From NCBI GenBank assembly GCA_045648605.1, contig JAZROG010000016.1, positions 1-37,408 on the forward strand: DNA of 37,408 bases. The letters are read 5' to 3'. The notes beneath the pieces are model-generated. The model did not search any database. It was not told the DNA's origin and saw only the letters and a list, made by a program, of their open reading frames with translations. This DNA comes from SIG710 sp045648605. Its GTDB lineage: Bacteria > Bacillota > Clostridia > Oscillospirales > CAG-272. The translations under genes and the position numbers were made by a program. Positions 1 through 6,667 of this stretch are shown here, piece after piece; within the stretch, counting starts at the first letter, position 1, and each line of letters opens with the position of its first letter.

Positions 1-9
1 ACGCAAATC

Positions 10-103
10 TGTAGGGGACGGCGACCTCGACGTCCCGTTTATCATTTGAAATTCACGATTATTTCACGTCTTTTGAGGGACGTCGAGGTCGCCGTCCCCT
101 ACA
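10..103. repeat. Long-hairpin dispersed repeat, copy A (left side cut by window edge)
   Basis: Two 27-base arms (10-36 and 77-103) are perfect reverse complements around a 40-base spacer, beginning TGTAGGGG and ending CCCCTACA. About 13 bases after the right arm comes CGCCTGTTCG (116-125), which is also found at nearly the same offset beside the hairpin at the other end of the window (37221-37230). The repeat therefore extends beyond the arms, and its left flank lies outside the window. There is no open frame inside. The form fits a MITE-like or structured intergenic repeat. Confidence 0.85.
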
Positions 104-218
104 AACAAATGTCTCCGCCTGTTCGACAAATTCCTGTTTATCGCTTTTTTCAAATTCCATAATTGTTTTCAAAATGTATAAAAAACATACTTAGATGTTG
201 CGTTTTACCAAAAAACGC

Positions 219-247
219 TTGATTTTAAATATGGCATATGTTATACT
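219..247 (+). promoter_or_regulatory. Sigma-A type promoter for the acyltransferase-like gene
   Basis: TTGATT at 219-224 and TATACT at 242-247 are separated by 17 bases. Transcription would start near 254, leaving a leader of about 85 bases before the ATG at 340. The stretch 126-218 between the repeat and this promoter is AT-rich and shows nothing else I can name. Confidence 0.6.
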
Positions 248-339
248 AAATAAACAATGATTTATATTTCCCCTTAAAAAGATTGACAACAATACCTCGA
301 TATAATAAAATAACCATAACAAATGCAAAGGAGTTTTTT

Positions 340-1215
340 ATGCGTAATTTTTTAGTTGATTTTCTTGATAGATTTGATTATCCCGCTGAGGCAAAGGAGG
401 CTCTTATCGGCTGTTATGACGCCATGGCAGCAGACGAGGGTGCAGCAGCGGTTATGAACAAATACCTTGACAATTATGCCGCAGGAAACGAAAATGACCA
501 TTATGCAATGCTTGCCGATACAACTGCCGAAGCGCTGAGGATCGGCAAGCCATGGCAAACCGCGCATCTGGTCATGGGAATCTTGCTTTCTAAATTTTTG
601 AAGGAAAGATACATCGCAAATGGTATTGATGACCAGCTTTGGGTCGATATCGTAGGTGATTTCAAATGCAAGCTTTTTGAATGTCACAGTGTTTACCACA
701 TTTGGGGAAGCTTTGTCGGTCATTGGTGGAAACAGTTCTTTACGATGAATATTTTCGGCATTGGAAGACTTCAATATGAAATGAAGCCATTCGGCAAGGA
801 ATATAAGGATGAAAATATCCACCTCACCCCCGATATGAAGGCGCTTTCGATACATATTCCCTCCTCCGGCCCTCTCACAAAAGAGCTTCGCGAGGATTCA
901 TATACCCGCGCAAAGGAGTTTTTCGCTTCTTATTTCGGAGACCAGAAGGCACTTTTCATGTGCTCATCATGGCTTCTCTACCCCGATCACGAGGAAATGA
1001 TCCCCACATCAAATATTGTTGATTTTATGCATGATTTTAAGGTTTTCGAGGTTAGGGAGCCTGATAAATCCAACGATCTTTGGAGAATTTTCGGTGACGC
1101 ATATGTTCTTCCCGAGCCGCTTCTCCCAAGAAACAATTCTCTCCGCCGTGCTTATGCCGAAAGACTCTGTGCCGGAAAAAAGGTCGGCAGAGGAGTGGGC
1201 TTCTTTTTGAGATGA
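340..1215 (+). CDS. Two-domain acyltransferase-like protein (GNAT-like C-terminal domain)
   Basis: The protein has 291 residues. The ATG at 340 is preceded by AAAGGAG with good spacing; an in-frame TTG at 283 lacks a ribosome binding site and was not chosen. The N-terminal half (about 1-165) is a helical region rich in Trp and Phe (for example GHWWKQFF near 127). The C-terminal half has the pattern SIHIPSSGPLT (170-180), FMCSSWLLYPD (206-216) and DLWRIFG (246-252). This matches my memory of the family often annotated 'acyltransferase domain-containing protein', with an N-acyltransferase N-terminal domain and a GNAT-like C-terminal domain; I could not check this by search. The substrate is unknown. 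It is monocistronic and converges on recR with a shared terminator. No signal peptide or membrane segment is visible, so it is likely cytosolic. Confidence 0.6.
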   Translation: MRNFLVDFLDRFDYPAEAKEALIGCYDAMAADEGAAAVMNKYLDNYAAGNENDHYAMLADTTAEALRIGKPWQTAHLVMGILLSKFLKERYIANGIDDQLWVDIVGDFKCKLFECHSVYHIWGSFVGHWWKQFFTMNIFGIGRLQYEMKPFGKEYKDENIHLTPDMKALSIHIPSSGPLTKELREDSYTRAKEFFASYFGDQKALFMCSSWLLYPDHEEMIPTSNIVDFMHDFKVFEVREPDKSNDLWRIFGDAYVLPEPLLPRNNSLRRAYAERLCAGKKVGRGVGFFLR

Positions 1216-1240
1216 TCAGATGAGAATGTCTCATTTCAAA

Positions 1241-1276
1241 GAAAAAGCTGATTTTCTTTTGAAAATCAGCTTTTTC
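1241..1276. terminator. Bidirectional Rho-independent terminator between convergent genes
   Basis: A perfect 16-bp stem (1241-1256 with 1261-1276) has a 4-base T loop. T-rich sequence follows on the plus strand and A-rich sequence precedes it. It lies 25 bases after the plus-strand gene and 20 bases after the recR stop, so it can end both transcripts. Confidence 0.9.
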
Positions 1277-1296
1277 TTTTTCATATTTTCAATATA

Positions 1297-1896
1297 TTAA
1301 AGATCTCTTCTTCCTTCAAGTGCTCTGTAAAGGGTAACCGCGTCCGCATATTCAAGGTCACCGCCAACGGGGATTCCATATGCAAGACGAGTGACCGCTA
1401 TTCCCGCAGGCTTTAAAAGCCTTGAAAGATACATAGAGGTTGCCTCACCCTCAACTGTGGGATTTGTTGCAATGATAACTTCCTTTATCTCGCTATCCTC
1501 GCAGCGAGAGAGAAGCTCTTTGATTTTAAGCTTTTCGGGAGTGACTCCGTTCATCGGTGATATAACGCCGCCGAGAACATGATAAAGTCCGTTATATTCC
1601 CTGACATTCTCAAGGGCAATAACAGCCTTTGCATCCTCAACAACGCAGATGACAGAGCGATCTCTCGATTCATCCGAGCAAATATCGCAGATTTCCTTGT
1701 CGGTAAGATTTTGGCAGATAGGACAAAGGTGTATCTTTTCCTTTGCGTTGACTACGGCAGAGGCAAATTCCGCCGCCGCCTCCTCCGACATATCGAGAAC
1801 GGAAAAAGCCAAGCGCATCGCTGTCTTTCTGCCTATTCCCGAAAGCTTACCAAATTGCTCCGCAAGCTTCTGGAGCGGCTCAATATAATCTGCCAT
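1297..1896 (-). CDS. recR: Recombination mediator protein RecR
   Basis: RecR works with RecO (and RecF) to load RecA on gapped single-stranded DNA. The 199 residues match the family's usual length. Visible parts are an N-terminal helix-hairpin-helix (LSGIGRKTAMRLA, 18-30), a four-Cys zinc finger (C58, C61, C70, C73), and a Toprim domain beginning VICVVEDAKAV (about 82-92). The start codon overlaps the ybaB stop as TGATG and there is no independent Shine-Dalgarno, so translation is probably coupled. The order dnaX-ybaB-recR is the conserved Firmicutes arrangement. Confidence 0.97.
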   Translation of the reverse strand: MADYIEPLQKLAEQFGKLSGIGRKTAMRLAFSVLDMSEEAAAEFASAVVNAKEKIHLCPICQNLTDKEICDICSDESRDRSVICVVEDAKAVIALENVREYNGLYHVLGGVISPMNGVTPEKLKIKELLSRCEDSEIKEVIIATNPTVEGEATSMYLSRLLKPAGIAVTRLAYGIPVGGDLEYADAVTLYRALEGRRDL

Positions 1897-2243
1897 CAGA
1901 AAAGACCGGGCATTCCAAGGCTGCCTGTTACCTTCTGCATCTCAGCGGCATTGGTTTCCTCAACTCTCTTTATAGCCTCGTTGACAGCGGCAACGAGAAT
2001 ATCGGAAAGGGTTTCAACATCATCAGGATCAACGATCTCAGGCTCGATATTTATGCTGAGAATCTCTTTTTTGCCGTTTATCTTGATAGAAACAACTCCG
2101 CCACCTGCGCTGATATCGTATTCGCGCTCATCAAGGTCTGCCTGAAGTGCTTCCATATCCTCCTGCATCTTCTGTGCCTGCTTGAGCATAGCCTGCATAT
2201 TCTGCGGTCCGCCGCCAATTCCCTTTGGTATATTTGCTTTCAT
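1896..2243 (-). CDS. ybaB: Nucleoid-associated protein, YbaB/EbfC family
   Basis: This is a small DNA-binding protein of 115 residues, normally a homodimer with tweezer-like shape. The N-terminus is Met/Gln-rich and helical (NMQAMLKQAQKMQEDM, 15-30). It is followed by the family pattern of a beta sheet with GGGVVSIKINGKKEI (47-61), then a C-terminal helix NEAIKRVEE. GGAGG stands 9 bases before the ATG. The gene lies 4 bases after dnaX and overlaps recR by one base, so the three are one translational unit. In other bacteria members bind DNA near recR and affect recombination and nucleoid structure; the specific role here is inferred from context. Confidence 0.95.
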   Translation of the reverse strand: MKANIPKGIGGGPQNMQAMLKQAQKMQEDMEALQADLDEREYDISAGGGVVSIKINGKKEILSINIEPEIVDPDDVETLSDILVAAVNEAIKRVEETNAAEMQKVTGSLGMPGLF

Positions 2244-2247
2244 TTTT

Positions 2248-3864
2248 TCAGTCCTCCGAATTTGAATTGTAATTATTTATTATTTCGTTAAGATTTTCTC
2301 TGCCCTCATCGATGATGTCATTTTCGTGTGACACCTCAAATTCTATATTCGCCTCGCCAAGCGGACGCTTTTCGTAGGCAGAAAGAACCTTTACAAGTGT
2401 GGCAAGTGTGCTTTTTCTTGATGTAAGCATCAATTTTGAGAAATCGCTCTCAAGTCGAATGACAATGTTTCCGTTTTCTGCGCGATAAATCCTTGAGCTT
2501 TTAAGGAATCCCGTAAGGCTCGGATCATCTCTGCATATCTTGTCAACAGCCTCTATCCAATATGTAAGCGCACGCTTTTTTCCTACAACGGAAGGCTCCG
2601 GAGCAGGCTCTTTTTTCTCTTCCTCAGCCGTTTTCGGCTTTGGTGCAGCATCAGCCTTTATTTCTTCCTTTGGAGCAGCAGGTGCAGATGTCGGAGCACT
2701 CTGCGGTGCGTAAAGTCCCGCATCAAGTCTGTCCTCAATAGCTGCAACCCTTGAAGAAAGTGCCTCGGAAGAGGTGTCAAGCGCCTCGTCGCACATTCTG
2801 ATAAAGGTCATTTCCGCAAGAAGTCGAGCAGATGACACAGACCTTTGTATCTGTGCATAGGTCTGATCCAAAATCTTGCAATGATATATAAGAGTTTCCT
2901 TTGCAAAAAGCGAAGCTACCCTTTCGGTCTGCTCCATCTCGCTTTCGGTGAAATCAAGGTATTTTCTCGCGTCCTTTGAGGTCTTTACCACAAGCATATC
3001 GCGGTAAAAGGACAAAAGATCCTGAATAAATACCGTTATATCCTTTGAGGATGAAACCACCTCGGCAACGGTTGCGAATATCCTCTCATAATCCTTTTTA
3101 TAAATAGCCTCCACAAGAGAAGCGGTGCTGTCTCTGCCGCTTATTCCGAGAGAATCCGCCACAAGAGCCTCGGTTATATGCTGCCTTGCACCTGCGCAAA
3201 GCTCAAGCAGGCTAACGGCATCTCGCATTCCTCCCATTGCAAGCCTTGCAATGAGCTGAGCCGCGCCCGTATCTATTCCTATGCCCTCATTTTCTGCGAT
3301 TTTCAGCAGTCTGTCGGTTATAACGGGAATGGAGATTCTTCTGAAATCAAATCGCTGACAGCGAGATATTATAGTGGATGGAAGCTTATGAAGCTCGGTG
3401 GTTGCGAGGATAAAAACAACATGTGCCGGTGGCTCCTCAAGGGTTTTGAGCAATGCATTGAATGCACTTGTGGTGAGCATATGTACCTCGTCCACGATAT
3501 ACACCCTGTATTTGAGCATGGTAGGCGAATATATGACCTCGTCTCTTATCTCTCTGATATCGTCAACCCTGTTGTTTGAAGCCGCATCCATTTCAAGCAC
3601 GTCTGCGGTGCTTCCCTCCTCAATGGCAATACACGAGGGGCATTTTCCGCAGGGACTTCCGTTTACGGGAGAAGTACAGTTAACTGCCTTTGCAAGAATT
3701 TTTGCGCAGGTGGTCTTTCCCGTTCCGCGAGAGCCGCAAAAAAGGTAAGCATGGGAAAACTTTCCGTGCTCACATTCATAGCGGAGAACAGACGTGATAT
3801 GATCCTGTCCCATAACATCATCAAAGGTGGCGGGACGCCATTTTCTATATAAAGCCTGATGCAA
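2248..3864 (-). CDS. dnaX: DNA polymerase III subunits gamma and tau
   Basis: DnaX is the clamp-loader ATPase that places the sliding clamp and ties the polymerase to the helicase. Counting from the chosen start, there are 538 residues: Walker A GSRGTGKTT (44-52), zinc-binding Cys at 63, 72, 75 and 78, Walker B VDEVH (124-128), and an arginine-finger region SRCQRFDF. A Pro/Ala/Glu/Lys-rich linker near 385-425 leads to the tau-type C-terminal domain. I chose TTG at 3864 because AGGAG (3875-3879) is 10 bases upstream and the product then begins MHQALYRKWRP, as in the family. A GTG at 3873 would sit only one base from the same AGGAG. It is expressed downstream of the SRP RNA gene, as in Bacillus. 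Confidence 0.96.
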   Translation of the reverse strand: MHQALYRKWRPATFDDVMGQDHITSVLRYECEHGKFSHAYLFCGSRGTGKTTCAKILAKAVNCTSPVNGSPCGKCPSCIAIEEGSTADVLEMDAASNNRVDDIREIRDEVIYSPTMLKYRVYIVDEVHMLTTSAFNALLKTLEEPPAHVVFILATTELHKLPSTIISRCQRFDFRRISIPVITDRLLKIAENEGIGIDTGAAQLIARLAMGGMRDAVSLLELCAGARQHITEALVADSLGISGRDSTASLVEAIYKKDYERIFATVAEVVSSSKDITVFIQDLLSFYRDMLVVKTSKDARKYLDFTESEMEQTERVASLFAKETLIYHCKILDQTYAQIQRSVSSARLLAEMTFIRMCDEALDTSSEALSSRVAAIEDRLDAGLYAPQSAPTSAPAAPKEEIKADAAPKPKTAEEEKKEPAPEPSVVGKKRALTYWIEAVDKICRDDPSLTGFLKSSRIYRAENGNIVIRLESDFSKLMLTSRKSTLATLVKVLSAYEKRPLGEANIEFEVSHENDIIDEGRENLNEIINNYNSNSED

Positions 3865-3893
3865 AAATATCACTCTCCTGTTCTATAAAAAAT

Positions 3894-4192
3894 CAAGCTG
3901 CAAAATAAGACCATACACCTTAAGATCGAATCTCTGAGAAACGCACATTCCGCTTCTTCTGCTCAAAGCAGGCTGCCTCGCGGCACATCGAAGACACTGC
4001 TTAATGCTGCTTGGTTCCCCACCTGACATGGTTCACAGCTTTCGATCGCGCAAGACCCACTTCTCAACACAGAGGAAAACGTTGCCTCGCAGCTCGTTGA
4101 CCCTCAAAAAAGGGATTCACCCCTGCTGTAGCGGATTTCAGGTTCAGGGCTCCGCTAAATCCCCGGCTAGTATGGCCTTATTTCACAGCTTG
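3894..4192 (-). ncRNA. ffs: Signal recognition particle RNA, large bacterial (Bacillus-type) form
   Basis: On the minus strand the conserved helix 8 is present: a GTGAACC stretch, then a GTCAGGTGGGGAACC-type apical region and AAGCAGC (about 4004-4040). A block near 4110-4165 closely follows the Alu-domain of B. subtilis scRNA (CCGGGGA, TAGCGG, GCCCTG, ATCCGCTA, AGCAGGG). The 5' and 3' ends pair over about 23 bp (4170-4192 with 3894-3916). The minus strand then runs into six T, so the closing helix may also act as a terminator. The RNA forms the core of the SRP with Ffh and targets membrane proteins. The mature ends could be about 10 bases inside the limits given. Confidence 0.93.
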
Positions 4193-4229
4193 TAACTGCG
4201 GAAGCGCCAAATGACGCTCACTTCTATAT

Positions 4230-4258
4230 ATTATAACAGATTTGCGCAAATAATGCAA
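4230..4258 (-). promoter_or_regulatory. Consensus sigma-A promoter of the SRP RNA gene
   Basis: On the minus strand TTGCAT (4253-4258) and a perfect TATAAT (4230-4235) are 17 bases apart. Transcription would begin near 4223, about 30 bases before the predicted RNA end, so a short 5' trailer is probably removed. A near-consensus promoter suits a highly expressed stable RNA and could also feed dnaX-ybaB-recR by read-through. Confidence 0.8.
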
Positions 4259-4306
4259 GTGTTTTTTCAAAAAATCTTGCGGATATCTTTTTTGAAGAAA
4301 ATAACA

Positions 4307-4338
4307 AACAGGCTGAACCAAAATCGATTCAGCCTGTT
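4307..4338 (-). terminator. Terminator after the methylglyoxal synthase-like gene
   Basis: An 11-bp perfect stem (4307-4317 with 4328-4338) begins 7 bases past the stop at 4345. On the minus strand it is followed by TGTTATTTTC, a moderate U tract. It separates the minD unit from the SRP RNA promoter. Confidence 0.75.
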
Positions 4339-4344
4339 ATCATA

Positions 4345-4778
4345 TCAAATATTTCCGTTCTTCTTTTTGTTATAATCCGAATGGGGATTGACTATCTCTC
4401 TCCAATCAAGATCTCCGCGCTCAAGGGCGCAGATAAGCACCTCTGCGGTGGCAATATTCGTGGCAACAGGCACATTATGCCTATCGCACATACTGAGAAG
4501 CTCAAATTCCTCCTCATCATAAGACATAGAGGGATTCGTTCCTCTGAAGAAAAGCAGGATATCTATTTCGTCATAAGCAATTCGAGAAGCGATCTGCTGC
4601 TCGCCGCCGTGCTCACCTGTCATAAGCTTTTCTATTTTAAGTCCGGTTGCCTCGGAAATATACTTAGCCGTTATGCTTGTTGCACAAAGGTTATGTTTAC
4701 TGAGAATGCCGCAATAGGCGATACAAAACTGTGTCATCAGTTCTTTTTTGGTGTCGTGTGCAATAATGGCAATTTGCA
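4345..4778 (-). CDS. mgsA: Methylglyoxal synthase-like protein with altered active-site residues
   Basis: Methylglyoxal synthase converts dihydroxyacetone phosphate to methylglyoxal and phosphate. The fold signature is clear: IAIIAHD at the N-terminus, GGEQQIASRI, IDILLFFRG and NVPVATNIATAEVLI. Several residues that I recall as catalytic or phosphate-binding in the E. coli enzyme differ: GGDQQ is GGEQQ, the TGTTG phosphate loop is TSITA, and the WDPL...PHDPD segment is RGTN...SYDEE. It may be a divergent synthase or a relative with another ligand. I chose ATG 4778 (144 residues) because an ATG at 4788 lies one base from the GAGG box. The gene is 42 bases downstream of minD and ends at its own terminator. 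Confidence 0.75.
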
Positions 4779-4820
4779 TCAGATTCATTCCTCTCTTTGT
4801 TTAAATTTGGTTTTGTTCCT

Positions 4821-5654
4821 TTAGCTTTCAAGAAGCTCCTTACGCTTTTTGCCCCCATAAACCTTTCTCAAAAGAGGCACGCTTGCGCCGTCAAGTCTTG
4901 CCGCAATATTGGCAAAGGAGCCTTGTATCCGCTTCATATTTTTGTTGTCGATCTCAAAGCAAAGCTTTCCGAATTCCTGGGAGAGCGAAAGCTCATATTC
5001 GTGTGGCACTATTCCCAGAAGTCGGGTATGGGTCTTGTCGATAAGCTCGTTTATTCCCGTTCTCAGCCCACTTTGAACCGCATCGGCATCAAATCCGTTT
5101 ACGATAAGTCTCTGATCCGAAACACCGAACCTGTCAAGAGTCATTCCCGTTCTCTCCGCTGCTCTTGCGGCGGTCGGCTGATGTGAAACGATGATAAGTG
5201 CCATATCTGCGGCATGGGAAACAAGCTCTACCGTTTCGCTTACAGCACCCGGGGTATCAATAAGGATATAGTCAAGGGATAATTTTTCGCCCGCATCGCG
5301 AAGCACATCCTTAAGCTGCTCCGCCGTGAAGCTTTCCTCAGCCTCAAGAGGTGCAGCGCAGAAAAAGAGATTTTCACTTCGAGAATCCCTCATTATTGCC
5401 CTTTCGACATCGCATCTGCCATAGATAACATCGCAAAGGTCATAAATCACCGAATCCTCACAGCCGAAAATAAGATCAAGGGAGCGGTTTGAAAAATCGC
5501 AATCGAGAGCAAGCACACGCTTCCCTCTCTGCGCAAGCGCATAGGAGAGGTTGGCGGTAACGGTGGATTTTCCCACTCCGCCCTTGCAGGAGGTAATGAT
5601 TATAGTCTTATATGCAGATGTCACAGCAGATGTGCCCATTTCGATATCCGACAT
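4821..5654 (-). CDS. minD: MinD-family septum-site ATPase
   Basis: This is a ParA/MinD ATPase of 277 residues. A deviant Walker A, CKGGVGKST, lies at 23-31. The segment NRSLDLIFGCEDSVIYDLCDV follows the MinD pattern (RNLDLVLGLENRIVYDLVDV), and the Walker B region is YILIDTPGA. The C-terminus VPLLRKVYGGKKRKELL could be an amphipathic membrane anchor of the MinD type; this is inference. MinD normally recruits MinC to the membrane to block FtsZ rings away from midcell. No minC, minE or divIVA is in the window. Translation starts at ATG 5654, with AAGGAG 9 bases upstream. Being paired with mgsA recalls the min locus of several Clostridia. Confidence 0.8.
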   Translation of the reverse strand: MSDIEMGTSAVTSAYKTIIITSCKGGVGKSTVTANLSYALAQRGKRVLALDCDFSNRSLDLIFGCEDSVIYDLCDVIYGRCDVERAIMRDSRSENLFFCAAPLEAEESFTAEQLKDVLRDAGEKLSLDYILIDTPGAVSETVELVSHAADMALIIVSHQPTAARAAERTGMTLDRFGVSDQRLIVNGFDADAVQSGLRTGINELIDKTHTRLLGIVPHEYELSLSQEFGKLCFEIDNKNMKRIQGSFANIAARLDGASVPLLRKVYGGKKRKELLES

Positions 5655-5690
5655 ATCCTCAAGCTCCTTCCCAAAAATCCCTTTGGATAT

Positions 5691-5719
5691 ATTTTACCAT
5701 AAATCACTCATTTTGTCAA
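5691..5719 (-). promoter_or_regulatory. Promoter of the minD-mgsA unit
   Basis: On the minus strand a perfect TTGACA (5714-5719) and TAAAAT (5691-5696) are separated by 17 bases, with a transcription start expected near 5684. Confidence 0.75.
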
Positions 5720-5810
5720 TGAGTATGGCAATAATTACTGCATCATTTTCAATTTTTTGCCAAAAGAAGTAAAAAACATTCGTTTTAGATAAAAAATAAG
5801 CGCTTTGGTC

Positions 5811-5839
5811 TTGATTTTTGAAAAAAATTGAGTTATAAT
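5811..5839 (+). promoter_or_regulatory. Promoter of the small Cys-rich protein gene
   Basis: TTGATT (5811-5816) and a perfect TATAAT (5834-5839) are 17 bases apart. The start is expected near 5846. It faces away from the minD promoter about 90 bases to the left. Confidence 0.7.
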
Positions 5840-5874
5840 GATAACATTATAATGTAAAAAGGAGATCTTTCGAT

Positions 5875-6093
5875 ATGAAAAACGAACAGATCGAGATCAT
5901 AAAATGCTGTGCATTCTGCGAAAAGGCAACCGTTCTTGCAGGAGACGAATATGTCCTCTGCTCCAAAAAGGGAGTTGTTGCCCTTACATATAAATGCCGC
6001 CGTTTTTCTTATGATCCGCTTAAAAGAGTTCCAAAAAGAGCACCTTCGCTTGTCAAGCTTGAAGAACTCTCGGAGGAGCTTGGGGATATTTAA
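5875..6093 (+). CDS. Small Cys-containing conserved-type protein, probable metal binder
   Basis: The 72-residue protein has AAAAAGGAG 10 bases before the ATG and its own promoter, so it is a real gene. Cysteines lie at 11, 12, 15, 29 and 41 (CCAFC, VLCSKKG, YKCRRF). They could form a single zinc-ribbon-like or Fe-S site. The basic motif CRRFSYDPLKRVPKR follows, then an acidic helical tail. I recall similar short proteins in gut Clostridia without an assigned function. There is no membrane segment or signal peptide. It is transcribed divergently from minD, which gives no firm clue to its role. Confidence 0.8.
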   Translation: MKNEQIEIIKCCAFCEKATVLAGDEYVLCSKKGVVALTYKCRRFSYDPLKRVPKRAPSLVKLEELSEELGDI

Positions 6094-6127
6094 AAAACTC
6101 ACCACCCGATACGAACTGTATATTTTT

Positions 6128-6149
6128 GTGCGTGACCTTGGTCACGCAC
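6128..6149 (+). terminator. Hairpin after the small Cys protein gene
   Basis: A perfect 10-bp GC-rich stem (6128-6137 with 6140-6149) with a 2-base loop is followed by TTGATTT. It lies 34 bases past the stop. The weak T tract makes it a probable rather than certain terminator. Confidence 0.55.
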
Positions 6150-6233
6150 TTGATTTATAAATTGGGGAGAAAAACAATGAAATTTTTCAAAAACACTTTT
6201 CCTTGTTCGACTCACAATTCGCCAAAGGCGATT

Positions 6234-6364
6234 TGCCTCGCTCAGGGTGACAGCTACGGTTTTATCGTCCTTTAGCGTTCGTAGATCTTTCGCGATGCTC
6301 AGGATGACTATTTTAGGTAGATGACTTCGCTCCAACTCGTCATTCTGAGCGTAGCGAAGAATCT
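6234..6364. repeat. Cluster of TCATTCTGAGC-type intergenic repeat units
   Basis: Units at 6283-6308 (read on the minus strand) and 6339-6364 (plus strand) are near-identical 26-base sequences of the form GTCAT-CTGAGC-GCGAA-ATCT in inverted orientation. A partial third unit ends near 6253 (GCTCAGGGTGACA). Such units are common dispersed intergenic repeats in many bacteria. There is no coding potential. Confidence 0.7.
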
Positions 6365-6450
6365 ATTAGCATTAACGGATAACTTCATTCTGTAAATTTA
6401 TCATCCTTTTGCCTTCGTAGATCCCCTCGTAGAGGTTTGTTTCTTTGACT

Positions 6451-6484
6451 TTCTACATAAAATCCTCGATTATTTCATGTAGAA
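6451..6484. repeat. Small inverted repeat sharing a loop core with repeat copy A
   Basis: TTCTACAT (6451-6458) pairs perfectly with ATGTAGAA (6477-6484). The loop contains CGATTATTTCA, which is also in the spacer of the hairpin at 10-103. It may be a decayed relative. The rest of 6365-6619 contains a palindrome GACCTTTTTCAAAAAGGTC (6531-6549), a GC-rich stretch and no gene. Confidence 0.45.
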
Positions 6485-6619
6485 CCACAGATAAACAACA
6501 ATAAAACTCCCCTTTTTTAAAGTTTTGATAGACCTTTTTCAAAAAGGTCGTGTTCGGCCTCGCCGGCGCCGGTCGCCACCGCAGTGGCGAAACTCCACTC
6601 ACCGACAATTCCCATTATC

Positions 6620-6657
6620 AAAAAATACTGCCTCACGGCTGTGAAGCAGTATTTTTT
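6620..6657 (-). terminator. Rho-independent terminator of glyQS
   Basis: A stem of about 17 bp with a 4-base loop is flanked by six A and six T, and lies 10 bases after the glyQS stop. It reads as a strong terminator on the minus strand. Confidence 0.9.
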
Positions 6658-6667
6658 CTTATATTTA

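Noticed and set aside
283..339. Upstream in-frame TTG start for the acyltransferase-like gene
   Set aside because: No ribosome binding site, whereas AAAGGAG sits at the right distance from ATG 340.
4381..4824. Plus-strand open frame antisense to the MGS-like gene
   Set aside because: The minus strand encodes a recognised fold; the antisense frame has no family features.
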